Source: Roseivivax jejudonensis (GTDB taxonomy: Bacteria; Pseudomonadota; Alphaproteobacteria; Rhodobacterales; Rhodobacteraceae). Taken from it: a stretch of 64,000 nucleotides of DNA. Numbering within the stretch: the stretch's first letter is position 1; each line of letters starts with the position of its first letter. The notes under the pieces were generated by a model that was not told where the DNA came from, did not search any database, and was given only the letters and a program-made list of their open reading frames with translations. Of the stretch, positions 15,842-24,161 are shown one piece after another. The DNA is taken from contig NZ_FWFK01000006.1 of NCBI RefSeq assembly GCF_900172265.1, positions 124,001 to 188,000 on the forward strand, given 5' to 3'. The position numbers and the translations under genes are program-made.

Positions 15842-16831
15842 ATGACCCAACTGCCGCTGACCATCGCGACGACCGATTACGACCACTTCCGCGACATCCG
15901 GACCGGGGCCGTGGCGCCCGAGGGGATCGACCTCAACTGGCTGCTCCTGGGGCACCACGAGTGCTTTGCCCGGATGACGGCGAACCGCGAGTTCGACCTG
16001 TCGGAGATGTCGTTCGCCAAGTTCTCCACGCAGGTGACGCGCAAGGACAGCGACCTGATCGGCCTGCCGGTGATCTGCTCGCGGCTGTTCCGGTTCTCGT
16101 CGTTCTATGTGAACCGCAAGGCGGGCATCAAACGGCCCGAGGACCTGATCGGCAAGAGCGTCGGATCGCCCGAATGGGCGCATTCGGCGGCGGTCTGGAT
16201 CCGCGGCTGGATGCAGAACGACCTCGGCATGGACCTGTCGGGCATTCGCTGGGTGCAGGCCGGCGCGAACGCGCCCGGGCGCGAGGAGAAGGTGGAGCTG
16301 AACCTGCCCGACGGCGTGGAGATCACGCGCGTGAAGGACCAGTCTCTGTCGCAGATGCTGGCGTCGGGTGAGCTCGACTGCGCGATCATCGCCCGCCCGC
16401 CGACCTGTTTCCTCGAGGATCACCCGGACGTGGAGCGGCTCTATCCCGACTTCGTCGGCATGGAAGAGGACTACTACCGCGACACCGGCATCTGGCCGAT
16501 CATGCACATCGTCGCGATGAAGAAGGCTGTGCACGACGCGCATCCGTGGGTGGCGCGCAACCTCTTCAACGCGTTCGAGGCGTCGAAGGCGCGCAGCATC
16601 GAGCGGCTCCTGGATCCGGCGGTGTCGCGCTATCCGCTGGCGTGGCTGCCGACCTACGGGCGCAAGATGCAGGAGATGTTCGGCAAGGATCCGTTCCCCT
16701 TCGGCGTGGAGCCCAACCGCAAGACGTGGGAGGCGATGGGCCTCTACACCTACCAGCAGGGGATCGCCCACCGGCAGTTCACGCCAGACGAGATCTTTCC
16801 CGACAGCGTGAACACCAAGGTGATCATCTGA
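15842..16831 (+). CDS. 4,5-dihydroxyphthalate decarboxylase-like protein (Pht5-like)
   Basis: A 329-residue protein with the solute-binding-protein-like fold of 4,5-dihydroxyphthalate decarboxylase. Visible family features are PEGIDLNWLLL near the N-terminus, FDLSEMSFAKF, IGLPVICSRLFRFSSFYVN and PEDLIGKSVGSPEW. The start at 15842 is preceded by a short gap after the cyclodeaminase gene; there is no signal peptide, so it is cytoplasmic. In Pseudomonas phthalate degradation the enzyme makes protocatechuate. Here the Rieske oxygenase at 1452 could supply a dihydroxylated substrate. Family assignment is firm; exact substrate is inference. Confidence 0.85.
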   Translation: MTQLPLTIATTDYDHFRDIRTGAVAPEGIDLNWLLLGHHECFARMTANREFDLSEMSFAKFSTQVTRKDSDLIGLPVICSRLFRFSSFYVNRKAGIKRPEDLIGKSVGSPEWAHSAAVWIRGWMQNDLGMDLSGIRWVQAGANAPGREEKVELNLPDGVEITRVKDQSLSQMLASGELDCAIIARPPTCFLEDHPDVERLYPDFVGMEEDYYRDTGIWPIMHIVAMKKAVHDAHPWVARNLFNAFEASKARSIERLLDPAVSRYPLAWLPTYGRKMQEMFGKDPFPFGVEPNRKTWEAMGLYTYQQGIAHRQFTPDEIFPDSVNTKVII

Positions 16832-17571
16832 TGCCTGCCTCTGCCGGTCCCGTCGCGCCCGAGATCCTTGCCGACATCGCGGCGGCGAGCCGCATCCTCG
16901 CCGCGCGCGGCGTGGTCGACGGCTTCGGCCACGTCTCGATGCGCCACCCGGAAGCGTCCGACCGGTTCCTGATGCCGCGCGCGCTCGCGCCCGCGCTGAC
17001 GGAGCCCGCGGACATCATGGAATTCGACCTCGACTGCGCCGCCTGCGACGGCGACGACCGCAAGGGGTTTCTCGAGCGGTTCATCCACGGCGAGATCTTC
17101 CGCGCGCGCCCGGACGTGGGCGCGGTGGTGCATTCGCACTCACCCTCGGTGATCCCGTTCGGGCTCGTCACGGCGCCGATGCAGGCCTGTTTCCACAACG
17201 CCGCGTTCCTCGCCGGCGGGGTGCCGGTGTTCGACATCGCCTGCGATCACGGCGACACCGACATGCTGGTGTCGGACAACGCCAAGGGCGTGGCGCTGGC
17301 GCGGGCGCTCGGCGACAGGCCGGTGGCGCTGATGCGGGCGCACGGGTCGGTCGCCTGCGGCCCGACGCTGCAGACGGCGGTGTTCCGCGCGGTCTATACC
17401 GAGGTGAACGCCCGGGTGCAGCACTGGGCGCTCGCGCTTGCCGGCGACGCCGAGACGCTGGCGAGCCTGTCCGACGAGGAGGGCCGGCTTGCCGACCAGC
17501 CGAACCAGACGGCGGGCCGGCGGGCCTGGGACCTCTGGCGGCGAGAAATCCGCGACCAGACGGGATGGTGA
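16831..17571 (+). CDS. Class II aldolase/adducin family protein 1
   Basis: A 246-residue metal-dependent aldolase-fold protein. The metal-site residues are visible: E88, H101-S-H103 (VVHSHSPS) and H171 (RAHGSVACG). It starts within the stop of the preceding gene (TGATG). The family includes fuculose aldolases and also ring-acid decarboxylases such as 3,4-dihydroxyphthalate decarboxylase, so it could decarboxylate or cleave a product of the Rieske step. Confidence 0.85.
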   Translation: MPASAGPVAPEILADIAAASRILAARGVVDGFGHVSMRHPEASDRFLMPRALAPALTEPADIMEFDLDCAACDGDDRKGFLERFIHGEIFRARPDVGAVVHSHSPSVIPFGLVTAPMQACFHNAAFLAGGVPVFDIACDHGDTDMLVSDNAKGVALARALGDRPVALMRAHGSVACGPTLQTAVFRAVYTEVNARVQHWALALAGDAETLASLSDEEGRLADQPNQTAGRRAWDLWRREIRDQTGW

Positions 17572-17572
17572 C

Positions 17573-18241
17573 ATGAGCGACAAGGACGACCTCGCCCTGT
17601 GCCTGAGAATGCTCGAGCACCAGGGCATCATCGATTTCAACGGCCACGCCTCGATCCGCTGCGACGCGGGGATGCTCATCAACGTCGGCTCCAGCCAGCG
17701 CTCGCGATTGACGGCCGAAGACATCTGCACGATCGACCTCGACGGCACGCTGATCGAGGGGCGCGGCAAGCCGCCGCTGGAGTTTCACCTGCATGCCGGG
17801 ATCTACCGCGACCGCCCGGACGTGCAGGCCGTGGTGCATGCGCATCCGCAATGGTCGACCTACCTGACGATGACCGGGCACGGCTACCGGCCGGTGTTCG
17901 CGCAGGGCACGCTCCTGCACCCGGTCGATACGCTCGACACGCCGGATTCGATCAATTCGCCAGAGATGTCGGCGCGGCTCAACGCGGTGCTGCGCGACCG
18001 GCCCGCGGCGCTGATGAAGTCGCACGGCGCGGTGGCCGTGGGCGCCGACATCGTCGAGGCCTTCGTGCTCATCACCTATCTCGAGGAGAACGCGCGCCGG
18101 CAGTACATGGCCCAGCAGATCGGCACGCCATACGTGTTCACCGACGCCGAGATCGCGGCGGCGCAGGCGAAGCTGCGCAATCCGGGCCTGTTCCGGCGCA
18201 CCTGGGACCACTTCGCGGCCAAGCTGGAGGATGCGGCATGA
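17573..18241 (+). CDS. Class II aldolase/adducin family protein 2
   Basis: A 222-residue paralogue of the preceding gene with the complete metal set E70, H89-A-H91 (VVHAHPQWS) and H151 (KSHGAVAVG). The gap to the first aldolase is one base, and it overlaps the shikimate-dehydrogenase-like gene by four bases. Two adjacent divergent aldolases suggest either two steps or a hetero-oligomer. Confidence 0.85.
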   Translation: MSDKDDLALCLRMLEHQGIIDFNGHASIRCDAGMLINVGSSQRSRLTAEDICTIDLDGTLIEGRGKPPLEFHLHAGIYRDRPDVQAVVHAHPQWSTYLTMTGHGYRPVFAQGTLLHPVDTLDTPDSINSPEMSARLNAVLRDRPAALMKSHGAVAVGADIVEAFVLITYLEENARRQYMAQQIGTPYVFTDAEIAAAQAKLRNPGLFRRTWDHFAAKLEDAA

Positions 18242-19086
18242 GCGACACCTTCCACCTCGCCGGCGTCATGGGATGGCCGGTCATGCATTCGCGCTCGCCG
18301 CTGATGCATGGCCACTGGATGCAGGAGCTCGGGCTGCGCGGGGCCTACGTGCCGCTTGCCGTGCGGCCCGGCACCGTCGAGGCCGCGCTGCGCGGGCTCT
18401 GGCCGCTGCGCTTTGCCGGCTGCAACCTGACCATTCCCCACAAGCTCGAGGCGATGGCGGTGGTCGATGAACTCGACCCCGTGGCGGAGAAGATCGGCGC
18501 GATCTCTTGCGTCGCGGTGCGCGAGGACGGCAGCCTCTTCGGCACCAACAACGACTGGCTGGGCTTCATGGGCAACCTGCGCCAGAGCGCGCCCGAGTGG
18601 CGTGCCGAGGCCGGCCCGGCGGTGGTGATCGGCGCCGGCGGCGGGGCGCGCGCGGTCTGTCACGGGCTGGCCGATGTGGGCGTGTCCGAGATCCGGCTGG
18701 TCAACCGCACCCGCGAGCGGGCCGAGACGCTGGTCGCCGATCTTGGCGGGCCGATCCGCGTCGTCGACTGGGCGGAGCGGGGCGCGGCGCTGAACGGGGC
18801 GGCGCTGATCGTGAACACCACGAGCTGCGGGATGGCCGGCCAGCCGCCGCTCGACCTGCCGCTCGACGAGGTGGCCGAGGGCGCGATCGGTGCGGACATC
18901 GTCTACACGCCGCTGGAAACGCCGTTCCTCGAGGCGCTGCGCGCGCGGGGGCACACGGTCGTCGGCGGGCTCGGCATGCTGCTGCACCAGGGCCCGCCCG
19001 CGTGGAAGCTGTGGTTCGGGCTGGAGCCCGAGGTCACCCCGGCGCTGAAGGACAAGATGATCGCGGACCTGACGCGGCCGGCCTGA
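18238..19086 (+). CDS. aroE: Shikimate/quinate dehydrogenase family protein
   Basis: A 282-residue AroE-type enzyme. Substrate-binding SRSP at 18-21 and catalytic K69 (NLTIPHK) and D106 (GTNNDWLGF) are present, followed by the nucleotide motif VIGAGGGARAV and NRTRERAE, where the Arg after Asn favours NADP. It is last in the tctAB operon and coupled to an aldolase. This placement suggests a catabolic role on a shikimate- or quinate-like hydroxy-ring acid rather than the housekeeping copy. Confidence 0.85.
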   Translation: MSDTFHLAGVMGWPVMHSRSPLMHGHWMQELGLRGAYVPLAVRPGTVEAALRGLWPLRFAGCNLTIPHKLEAMAVVDELDPVAEKIGAISCVAVREDGSLFGTNNDWLGFMGNLRQSAPEWRAEAGPAVVIGAGGGARAVCHGLADVGVSEIRLVNRTRERAETLVADLGGPIRVVDWAERGAALNGAALIVNTTSCGMAGQPPLDLPLDEVAEGAIGADIVYTPLETPFLEALRARGHTVVGGLGMLLHQGPPAWKLWFGLEPEVTPALKDKMIADLTRPA

Positions 19087-19110
19087 GCGCTCGGGTCACC
19101 GCCGTGCCGA

Positions 19111-19211
19111 CCGCAGGGCAGAGGCAGACAGCTGGGCTGGTGGCGCGGCAGATTTCGATGTTCGCACCGATTTCTCGGCAGAGCCGGACAGCCGGGCTGG
19201 CCGCCCTGCGG
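19111..19211. repeat. Structured intergenic element: direct repeats inside an inverted repeat
   Basis: Between two converging genes, 9-bp arms CCGCAGGGC (19111-19119) and GCCCTGCGG (19203-19211) are perfect complements. Between them, a 24-bp sequence at 19117-19140 recurs at 19177-19200 with 21 of 24 positions identical, exactly 60 bp apart. It may act as a bidirectional terminator or be a remnant of a small repeat element. Confidence 0.5.
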
Positions 19212-19264
19212 AGCCGGACCACCGCGCCGACGGCGCGGCGACGTCCACCCACCGCGCGTTGGGG

Positions 19265-20629
19265 TCAGACCGCGGCGGCGCCGGCCGCCCGGCCGAGGAC
19301 CACCGCGGCGAGCAGGCCGTTGCCCGAGAGGTAGCCGCTGTCGCCCGCGCCCGACACGCCGCAGGCGGCGCCGCCCGCGGCGAAGAGGTTGGGAAAGGGC
19401 CTTCCGTCCGTCGCGCGCACCCGGCCGGTGCCGTCGGTCTCGAGCCCGCCCTGCGTATGAAAGAGCGCGCCGGTCACGCGCACGCCGCAATAGGGCGGCG
19501 CGAGGCGCTGGCCGGACCAGCGGCGACCGAACGCGTCGGTGCCGTCGGCGGGAATGTCGGCCAGCGCGCCCGACAGCGCCTCCGCCGGCAGGTCGAGCGC
19601 CTCGGCCAGCTCGGAGAGCGTGTCGGCGGTGCGGATCGCGCCCTGCGCCTCGGCATTGCGAAAATCCTCGAACTGGCGGGCGATGCCGGCGATGCGGTCG
19701 TCGAAGACGGTGACGGCGGTGCCGCCGGGCTGGGCGAGCACGACGCGGGCGGCCTCGGAATAGCCCTGGCTCTCGTCCCAGAAGCGGTGGCCGTCGCGGT
19801 TCACCTGCACGCCGCCCTCGCCGATCGTGGCCCAGGTGACGAGGATGCCGTGCGGATGCGCGACGTTGCCGTGGCCCTGGTAGGCGCCGAGATGGCGCGT
19901 CGCCGCCCCGAGCGCCTCGCCCCACGCCACCGCCTCGCCGCGGTTGCCGTCATGGCCGAACCAGACCGCGCCGTCGATGTCGGGCATGTGCCGCGCCACC
20001 ATATCGCGGTTGCCGCCGAAGCCGTTGCAGGCCAGCACGAGCTTGTCGCAGCCGACCGTCTCGGTCCCGCCGTCGGGGCGGGTGAGCGCGGCGCCGGTCA
20101 CGCGCGGGCCGTCGTGGAACAGCGTCTCGACCCGGCGCTCGCAGATCACGTCGATGCCCGCGCCCTCGACCGTGGCGCGCAGACGGTCGATCAGCTCGCG
20201 CCCCGCGCGGGAGGGCAGGCCGTGCATCCGCCGGCGCGAATGGCCGGGATAGTCGAAATCGGTGACGACCGAGAAGGGCAGGCCGAAACCGTCGGCCAGC
20301 CACTCGATCGCCGGGCCCGCGCCCTCGGCCAGCGCGGCGACGAGCGCGGGGTCGTTCTCGTCCTTGGCCTTGCGCTGGATGTCGGCGGCAAAGCGGGCGG
20401 GATCGTCGTCGATGCCGGCGTCGCGCTGGAACCGTGTCCCGGCGGCGGGGATCAGCCCGGCCGACAGCGCCGTGGAGCCCTGCGGCACCGGGTCGGCCTC
20501 GACCACCAGCACCTCCTGCCCGGCCTCGGCGGCCGCCAGCGCCGCGACCATGCCGCAAGCGCCGCCGCCGACGATCAGCGTGCCGACCGACAGGTCGAAC
20601 GCGTCCGGCGTGAGCGCGAGGTCAGCCAT
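19265..20629 (-). CDS. FAD-dependent oxidoreductase (fumarate-reductase/ketosteroid-dehydrogenase flavoprotein type)
   Basis: A 454-residue FAD_binding_2 family flavoprotein. The dinucleotide motif LIVGGGACGMVAALAAAEAG begins at about residue 18, and the C-terminal FAD contact is in NLFAAGGAACGVSGAGDSGYLSGNGL. It is the last gene of a six-gene overlapping operon. Relatives oxidise or reduce C=C bonds next to carboxyl or keto groups (fumarate, tricarballylate, 3-ketosteroids). A dehydrogenation or reduction of an unsaturated diacid fits the neighbours. Confidence 0.85.
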   Translation of the reverse strand: MADLALTPDAFDLSVGTLIVGGGACGMVAALAAAEAGQEVLVVEADPVPQGSTALSAGLIPAAGTRFQRDAGIDDDPARFAADIQRKAKDENDPALVAALAEGAGPAIEWLADGFGLPFSVVTDFDYPGHSRRRMHGLPSRAGRELIDRLRATVEGAGIDVICERRVETLFHDGPRVTGAALTRPDGGTETVGCDKLVLACNGFGGNRDMVARHMPDIDGAVWFGHDGNRGEAVAWGEALGAATRHLGAYQGHGNVAHPHGILVTWATIGEGGVQVNRDGHRFWDESQGYSEAARVVLAQPGGTAVTVFDDRIAGIARQFEDFRNAEAQGAIRTADTLSELAEALDLPAEALSGALADIPADGTDAFGRRWSGQRLAPPYCGVRVTGALFHTQGGLETDGTGRVRATDGRPFPNLFAAGGAACGVSGAGDSGYLSGNGLLAAVVLGRAAGAAAV

Positions 20630-21488
20630 CCTCGCCGTCCCATTTCGCGCCCTCGGCCAGCATCGCGTCGGTGCCGATGACCGCGTTCAGCCCGCCGAAA
20701 TCGAACATCCGGTCGGAGAACGGGCGGTTGGAGCCGTGGGCGTGCAGGCTGGCGTAGTAGTCCTGCGCGGTTTTCGCGAGCGCACGCACGATCCCGCCGG
20801 GAAAGATCACGATGGAAAAGCCCATCGCCTCGAGGTCGGAGGCCGACGAGATCGGCGTCGCGCCGCCCTCGACCATGTTGGCCAGGAGCGGCAGGCGATG
20901 GCCGAAGGTCCGGGCCACGCGGGCCATCTCCTCGCCCGAGCGTGGCGCCTCGATGAACAGGGCGTCGGCGCCGGCGGCGATGTAGGCCTCGGCGCGGGCG
21001 AAGGCGGCGTCGATCCCCTCGACCGCGATGGCGTCGGTACGCGCGATGATGAGCGTCTCGTCGCTGGCGCGCGCATCGGCCATCGCGGCGATCTTTCCGG
21101 CCATCTCGGCCTCGGGGATCAGCGACTTGTCCGACAGATGCCCGCAGCGCTTGGGGTAGGTCTGGTCCTCGACCTGCAACGCGGCGGCGCCGGCGCGTTC
21201 GTACATCCGCATCGTGCGCTGCGCGTTCAACGCGTTGCCGAAGCCGGTATCGGCGTCGATGATGACGGGCAGCGACACGCGGTCGGCGATGAGGGCCATC
21301 GTGTCGGCCATCTCGGTGGCGCTGGTGAGCCCGATATCGGGGCGGCCGAGCCGGGTATAGGCGACCGCCGCGCCCGAGAGGTAGAGTGCCTCGAAGCCGG
21401 CCTCGGCGGCAAGCGCGGCGGTCAGGCCGTCATAGACCCCGGGCGCGACGAGGATCGGGGCGCGGGCGAGCCGCGCGCGCAGGCTCAT
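20622..21488 (-). CDS. Isocitrate lyase/PEP mutase family C-C lyase (methylisocitrate-lyase type)
   Basis: A 288-residue enzyme starting at 21488, where the ATG overlaps the upstream stop (ATGA). The Mg site is visible as DADTGFGNALN, and the catalytic loop reads VEDQTYPKRCGH. The Cys in KRCGH marks the lyase branch (2-methylisocitrate or 2,3-dimethylmalate lyase), whereas oxaloacetate decarboxylases of this fold lack it. It would cleave a 2-hydroxy acid to pyruvate plus a second acid. In context with the LeuCD-like pair at 27392-29394, a substituted malate is a reasonable substrate guess. Confidence 0.85.
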   Translation of the reverse strand: MSLRARLARAPILVAPGVYDGLTAALAAEAGFEALYLSGAAVAYTRLGRPDIGLTSATEMADTMALIADRVSLPVIIDADTGFGNALNAQRTMRMYERAGAAALQVEDQTYPKRCGHLSDKSLIPEAEMAGKIAAMADARASDETLIIARTDAIAVEGIDAAFARAEAYIAAGADALFIEAPRSGEEMARVARTFGHRLPLLANMVEGGATPISSASDLEAMGFSIVIFPGGIVRALAKTAQDYYASLHAHGSNRPFSDRMFDFGGLNAVIGTDAMLAEGAKWDGEDG

Positions 21489-22099
21489 CGTCCGCCCTCC
21501 AGCGCGGCCACCGCCTCGGCGCAGGTCATCTGCGCGCCGAGCGAGCCGAGTGACGTGAGCGTCGCGTCGTGCACCTCCGCCCGGAAGGCGGCGCACCCGT
21601 CCGACAGGAGCACCGTGTCGATGTCGCGCAGGTGCGCGTCGCGCACTGTCGAGGCGACGCCGCCGTTGGTGACGATGCCGCCGATGATGAGCGTGTCGAT
21701 CCCGAGCTTGCGCAGCAGGAATTCCAGCCGCGTCTGGTAGAAGGCGGAATAGGCCACCTTCTCGATCGTGTAGTCGGCGGGCGCGAGTGCATCGACGAGC
21801 GCGTGGCCGAAGCCGCCGGGCGCGAAGTCGCCGGGCCCGAGGAAAGGCCGCAGCGCCTGCAGGTGCGGCGAGATCAGCGGCGTGCCGTCGGGCCGCGGGA
21901 CCAGCGTGAACTGCGCCGAGAGGTAGGCGCCGCCCGCCGCGCGCATCGCGTCGCGCACCGGCCGGATTCGGTCGGGCAGCGCGGCGATGGCATCGGCCCG
22001 CTGGTCGGCGCGCCCGTAGGCGCCCTCGGGGTGCAGGAAGTCGTTCTGCAGATCGATGGTCAGGAGCGCCGTGCGCGCGGGGTCGATGGTGTCAGCCAT
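21485..22099 (-). CDS. Isochorismatase-fold (cysteine-hydrolase-like) protein lacking the Cys
   Basis: A 204-residue isochorismatase-family protein. Asp16 (TIDLQNDF) and Lys114 (IEKVAYSAF) of the usual triad are present. The position of the Cys nucleophile, normally TNxCV, is Gly147 (TNGGV). Amidases of this fold such as maleamate hydrolase need that Cys; PhzD-type isochorismatases do without it. So it is either a vinyl-ether hydrolase-type enzyme or catalytically altered. It overlaps HyuA by 8 bp and the lyase by 4 bp. Confidence 0.8.
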   Translation of the reverse strand: MADTIDPARTALLTIDLQNDFLHPEGAYGRADQRADAIAALPDRIRPVRDAMRAAGGAYLSAQFTLVPRPDGTPLISPHLQALRPFLGPGDFAPGGFGHALVDALAPADYTIEKVAYSAFYQTRLEFLLRKLGIDTLIIGGIVTNGGVASTVRDAHLRDIDTVLLSDGCAAFRAEVHDATLTSLGSLGAQMTCAEAVAALEGGR

Positions 22100-24161
22100 G
22101 GCCGTCCTTCCGCGTGATGATCGTGTTGCCGTGCGGATCGACGCGGCCCGAGAGGCCCGGTTCGATCAGCACCGTGGTGTCCGCCTGTTCGAGGATCGCG
22201 GGCCCGTCGATCACCGCGTCCACCGGCAGGGCGAGCCTGTCGTAGAGCGCGGTGTCGTGCCAGGCGTCGCCGAAATGCACGCGGCGATGGCCGCGCAGCG
22301 CGGCCTCGACCGTGCCACCTGCGGGCGCGAGCGTCGCGAGGTCGAATTTCGGGCGCTTGCCGATCACCGCCGAGCGCAGGTTCATCACCCGCCGCGTTCC
22401 CGACGGCAGGAGCCGGCCGTAGGCCGCGTGGTAGGCGGTGTCGAACGCCTCTGCCACCGCCGCGCGGCTCGGCGCGGCGACGCGGCCATCGGTGACCGTG
22501 ACCGGCAGCGGCACGGCGACGGTATGGGTCTGCCCGACATAGGCCATGTCGAGCTCGAACAGGGTTTCGCGCGCCTCGAACCGGGTCTCGGTCGCCTCGA
22601 GCATGCGGGTCCCGGTATCGACGTGATCCTGCATGAAGGCGGCCAGCGCATCGGTGTCGAGCGCGTCCACCGTGGCGTTCACGGTCTGCACGAAGTCCTG
22701 CCGCATGTCGGCGATGACGCATCCCATCGCGCTTGTGACGCCGGGATAGCGCGGCACGATGGCCCGGCCGATCCCGACTTCGGCCAGCATCGCGCCGGCG
22801 TGGAGCGCGCCGCCGCCGCCGAAGGGCATGAAGGCGAAGCGCTTGGGGTCGAACCCGCGCTCGATCGACACGAGGCGGATCGCCCCGGCCATGCGGGAAT
22901 TGGCGACGCGCAGGATCGCCTCGGCCGCCGCGACGGTCGAGAGGCCGAGCTTTTCGCCGACATGGGTGTCGATGGCGCGTTCGGCCGCCGCGACGTCGAG
23001 CCGGTCGAGCTTGCCGCCGATGGGGTTGTCGGGGTCGATCCGGCCGAGCACCACGTTGGCGTCGGTCACCGTGGGGCGGTCGTTGCACTGGCCGTAGGCG
23101 ACCGGACCGGGAGTGGAGCCCGCGCTTTCGGGCCCGATGTTGAGAAGCCCGCCCTTGTCGACCCAGGCGATCGAGCCGCCGCCGGCGCCGATCGTGGTGA
23201 TCTCGATCATCGGCGTCCGCACGACCATGCCGAAATCGATGGCGGTCTGTGGCGCCAGCATCGAGCGCCCGCCGGCGATCAGCGACACGTCGAAGCTGGT
23301 GCCGCCCATGTCGCCGGTGATGACGTCCGGAAACCCGGCCTCGCCGGCGATGTAGGCGGCGGCGATCACGCCCGCGGCCGGCCCCGACAGCGCCGTGCGG
23401 ACGGGCAGGCGGCACGCGGTGTCGACGCCCATCACGCCGCCGTTCGACTGCACGATCATGAACTCCGCGCCGAAGCCGCCGTCGCGCAGGGCCGCGTCGA
23501 GCCGGTCGAGATAGCCCGACACCTCGGGCTGCAGATAGGCGTTGAGCGCGGTGGTCGAGAAGCGTTCAAACTCGCGGATCTCGGGCAGGATCTCGGACGA
23601 GGCCGACACGTGGGCATTGGGCCAGAAGGCGCGCAGCGCCTCGACCGCGCGGGCCTCGTTCTCGGGGTTGGCGTAGGCGTGGGCAAAGAGCACCGCCACC
23701 GCGTCGCAGCCCGCGTCGCGCAGCGCCTCGCCCGCCGCGCGCACCGCGTCGAGGTCGACCGGCACGCGGATCGTGCCGTCGGCCAGCGTGCGCTCGGGCA
23801 CCTCGCGGCGCAGGTCGCGCGGCACGATGGGCTCGAAATCGCCGCGCAGGCCCCAGGTGCGGGGGCGGTCGCGGCGGCGCATCTCGAGCACGTCGCGCAG
23901 GCCCTCGGTTGTGATGACGCCGATCCGCGCGCCCTTGCGCTCCAGCAGGGCGTTGGTGCCCGCCGTGGTGCCGTGGATCACCGCCGAGAGGGTCGAGAGG
24001 TCGTCGACCTCGCGCCGGATCCCTTCGAGAAAGCCGCCGGACTGGTCGGGCCGCGTGGTGGGCACCTTGGCCACGCGGGCGGTGCCGGTGCCCTCGTCGA
24101 GAAAGAAGACATCGGTGAACGTGCCGCCCACGTCGACGCCGATCATGCGCTTGCCGGTCAT
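22092..24161 (-). CDS. hyuA: Hydantoinase/oxoprolinase family protein, HyuA-type subunit
   Basis: A 689-residue ASKHA-fold ATPase subunit. The N-terminus MIGVDVGGTFTDVFFLDEG carries the phosphate-binding Gly loop, and GDMGGTSFDVSLI is the second phosphate motif. The length matches HyuA, N-methylhydantoinase A and acetone carboxylase beta-type subunits. It overlaps HyuB by four bases. The pair uses ATP to open a cyclic amide or activate a carbonyl; whether the substrate is a hydantoin, 5-oxoproline or something else cannot be read here. Confidence 0.9.
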   Translation of the reverse strand: MTGKRMIGVDVGGTFTDVFFLDEGTGTARVAKVPTTRPDQSGGFLEGIRREVDDLSTLSAVIHGTTAGTNALLERKGARIGVITTEGLRDVLEMRRRDRPRTWGLRGDFEPIVPRDLRREVPERTLADGTIRVPVDLDAVRAAGEALRDAGCDAVAVLFAHAYANPENEARAVEALRAFWPNAHVSASSEILPEIREFERFSTTALNAYLQPEVSGYLDRLDAALRDGGFGAEFMIVQSNGGVMGVDTACRLPVRTALSGPAAGVIAAAYIAGEAGFPDVITGDMGGTSFDVSLIAGGRSMLAPQTAIDFGMVVRTPMIEITTIGAGGGSIAWVDKGGLLNIGPESAGSTPGPVAYGQCNDRPTVTDANVVLGRIDPDNPIGGKLDRLDVAAAERAIDTHVGEKLGLSTVAAAEAILRVANSRMAGAIRLVSIERGFDPKRFAFMPFGGGGALHAGAMLAEVGIGRAIVPRYPGVTSAMGCVIADMRQDFVQTVNATVDALDTDALAAFMQDHVDTGTRMLEATETRFEARETLFELDMAYVGQTHTVAVPLPVTVTDGRVAAPSRAAVAEAFDTAYHAAYGRLLPSGTRRVMNLRSAVIGKRPKFDLATLAPAGGTVEAALRGHRRVHFGDAWHDTALYDRLALPVDAVIDGPAILEQADTTVLIEPGLSGRVDPHGNTIITRKDGHG

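Noticed and set aside
21485-22099. Maleamate or N-carbamoyl amidohydrolase assignment
   Set aside because: The catalytic Cys of that group is replaced by Gly147.
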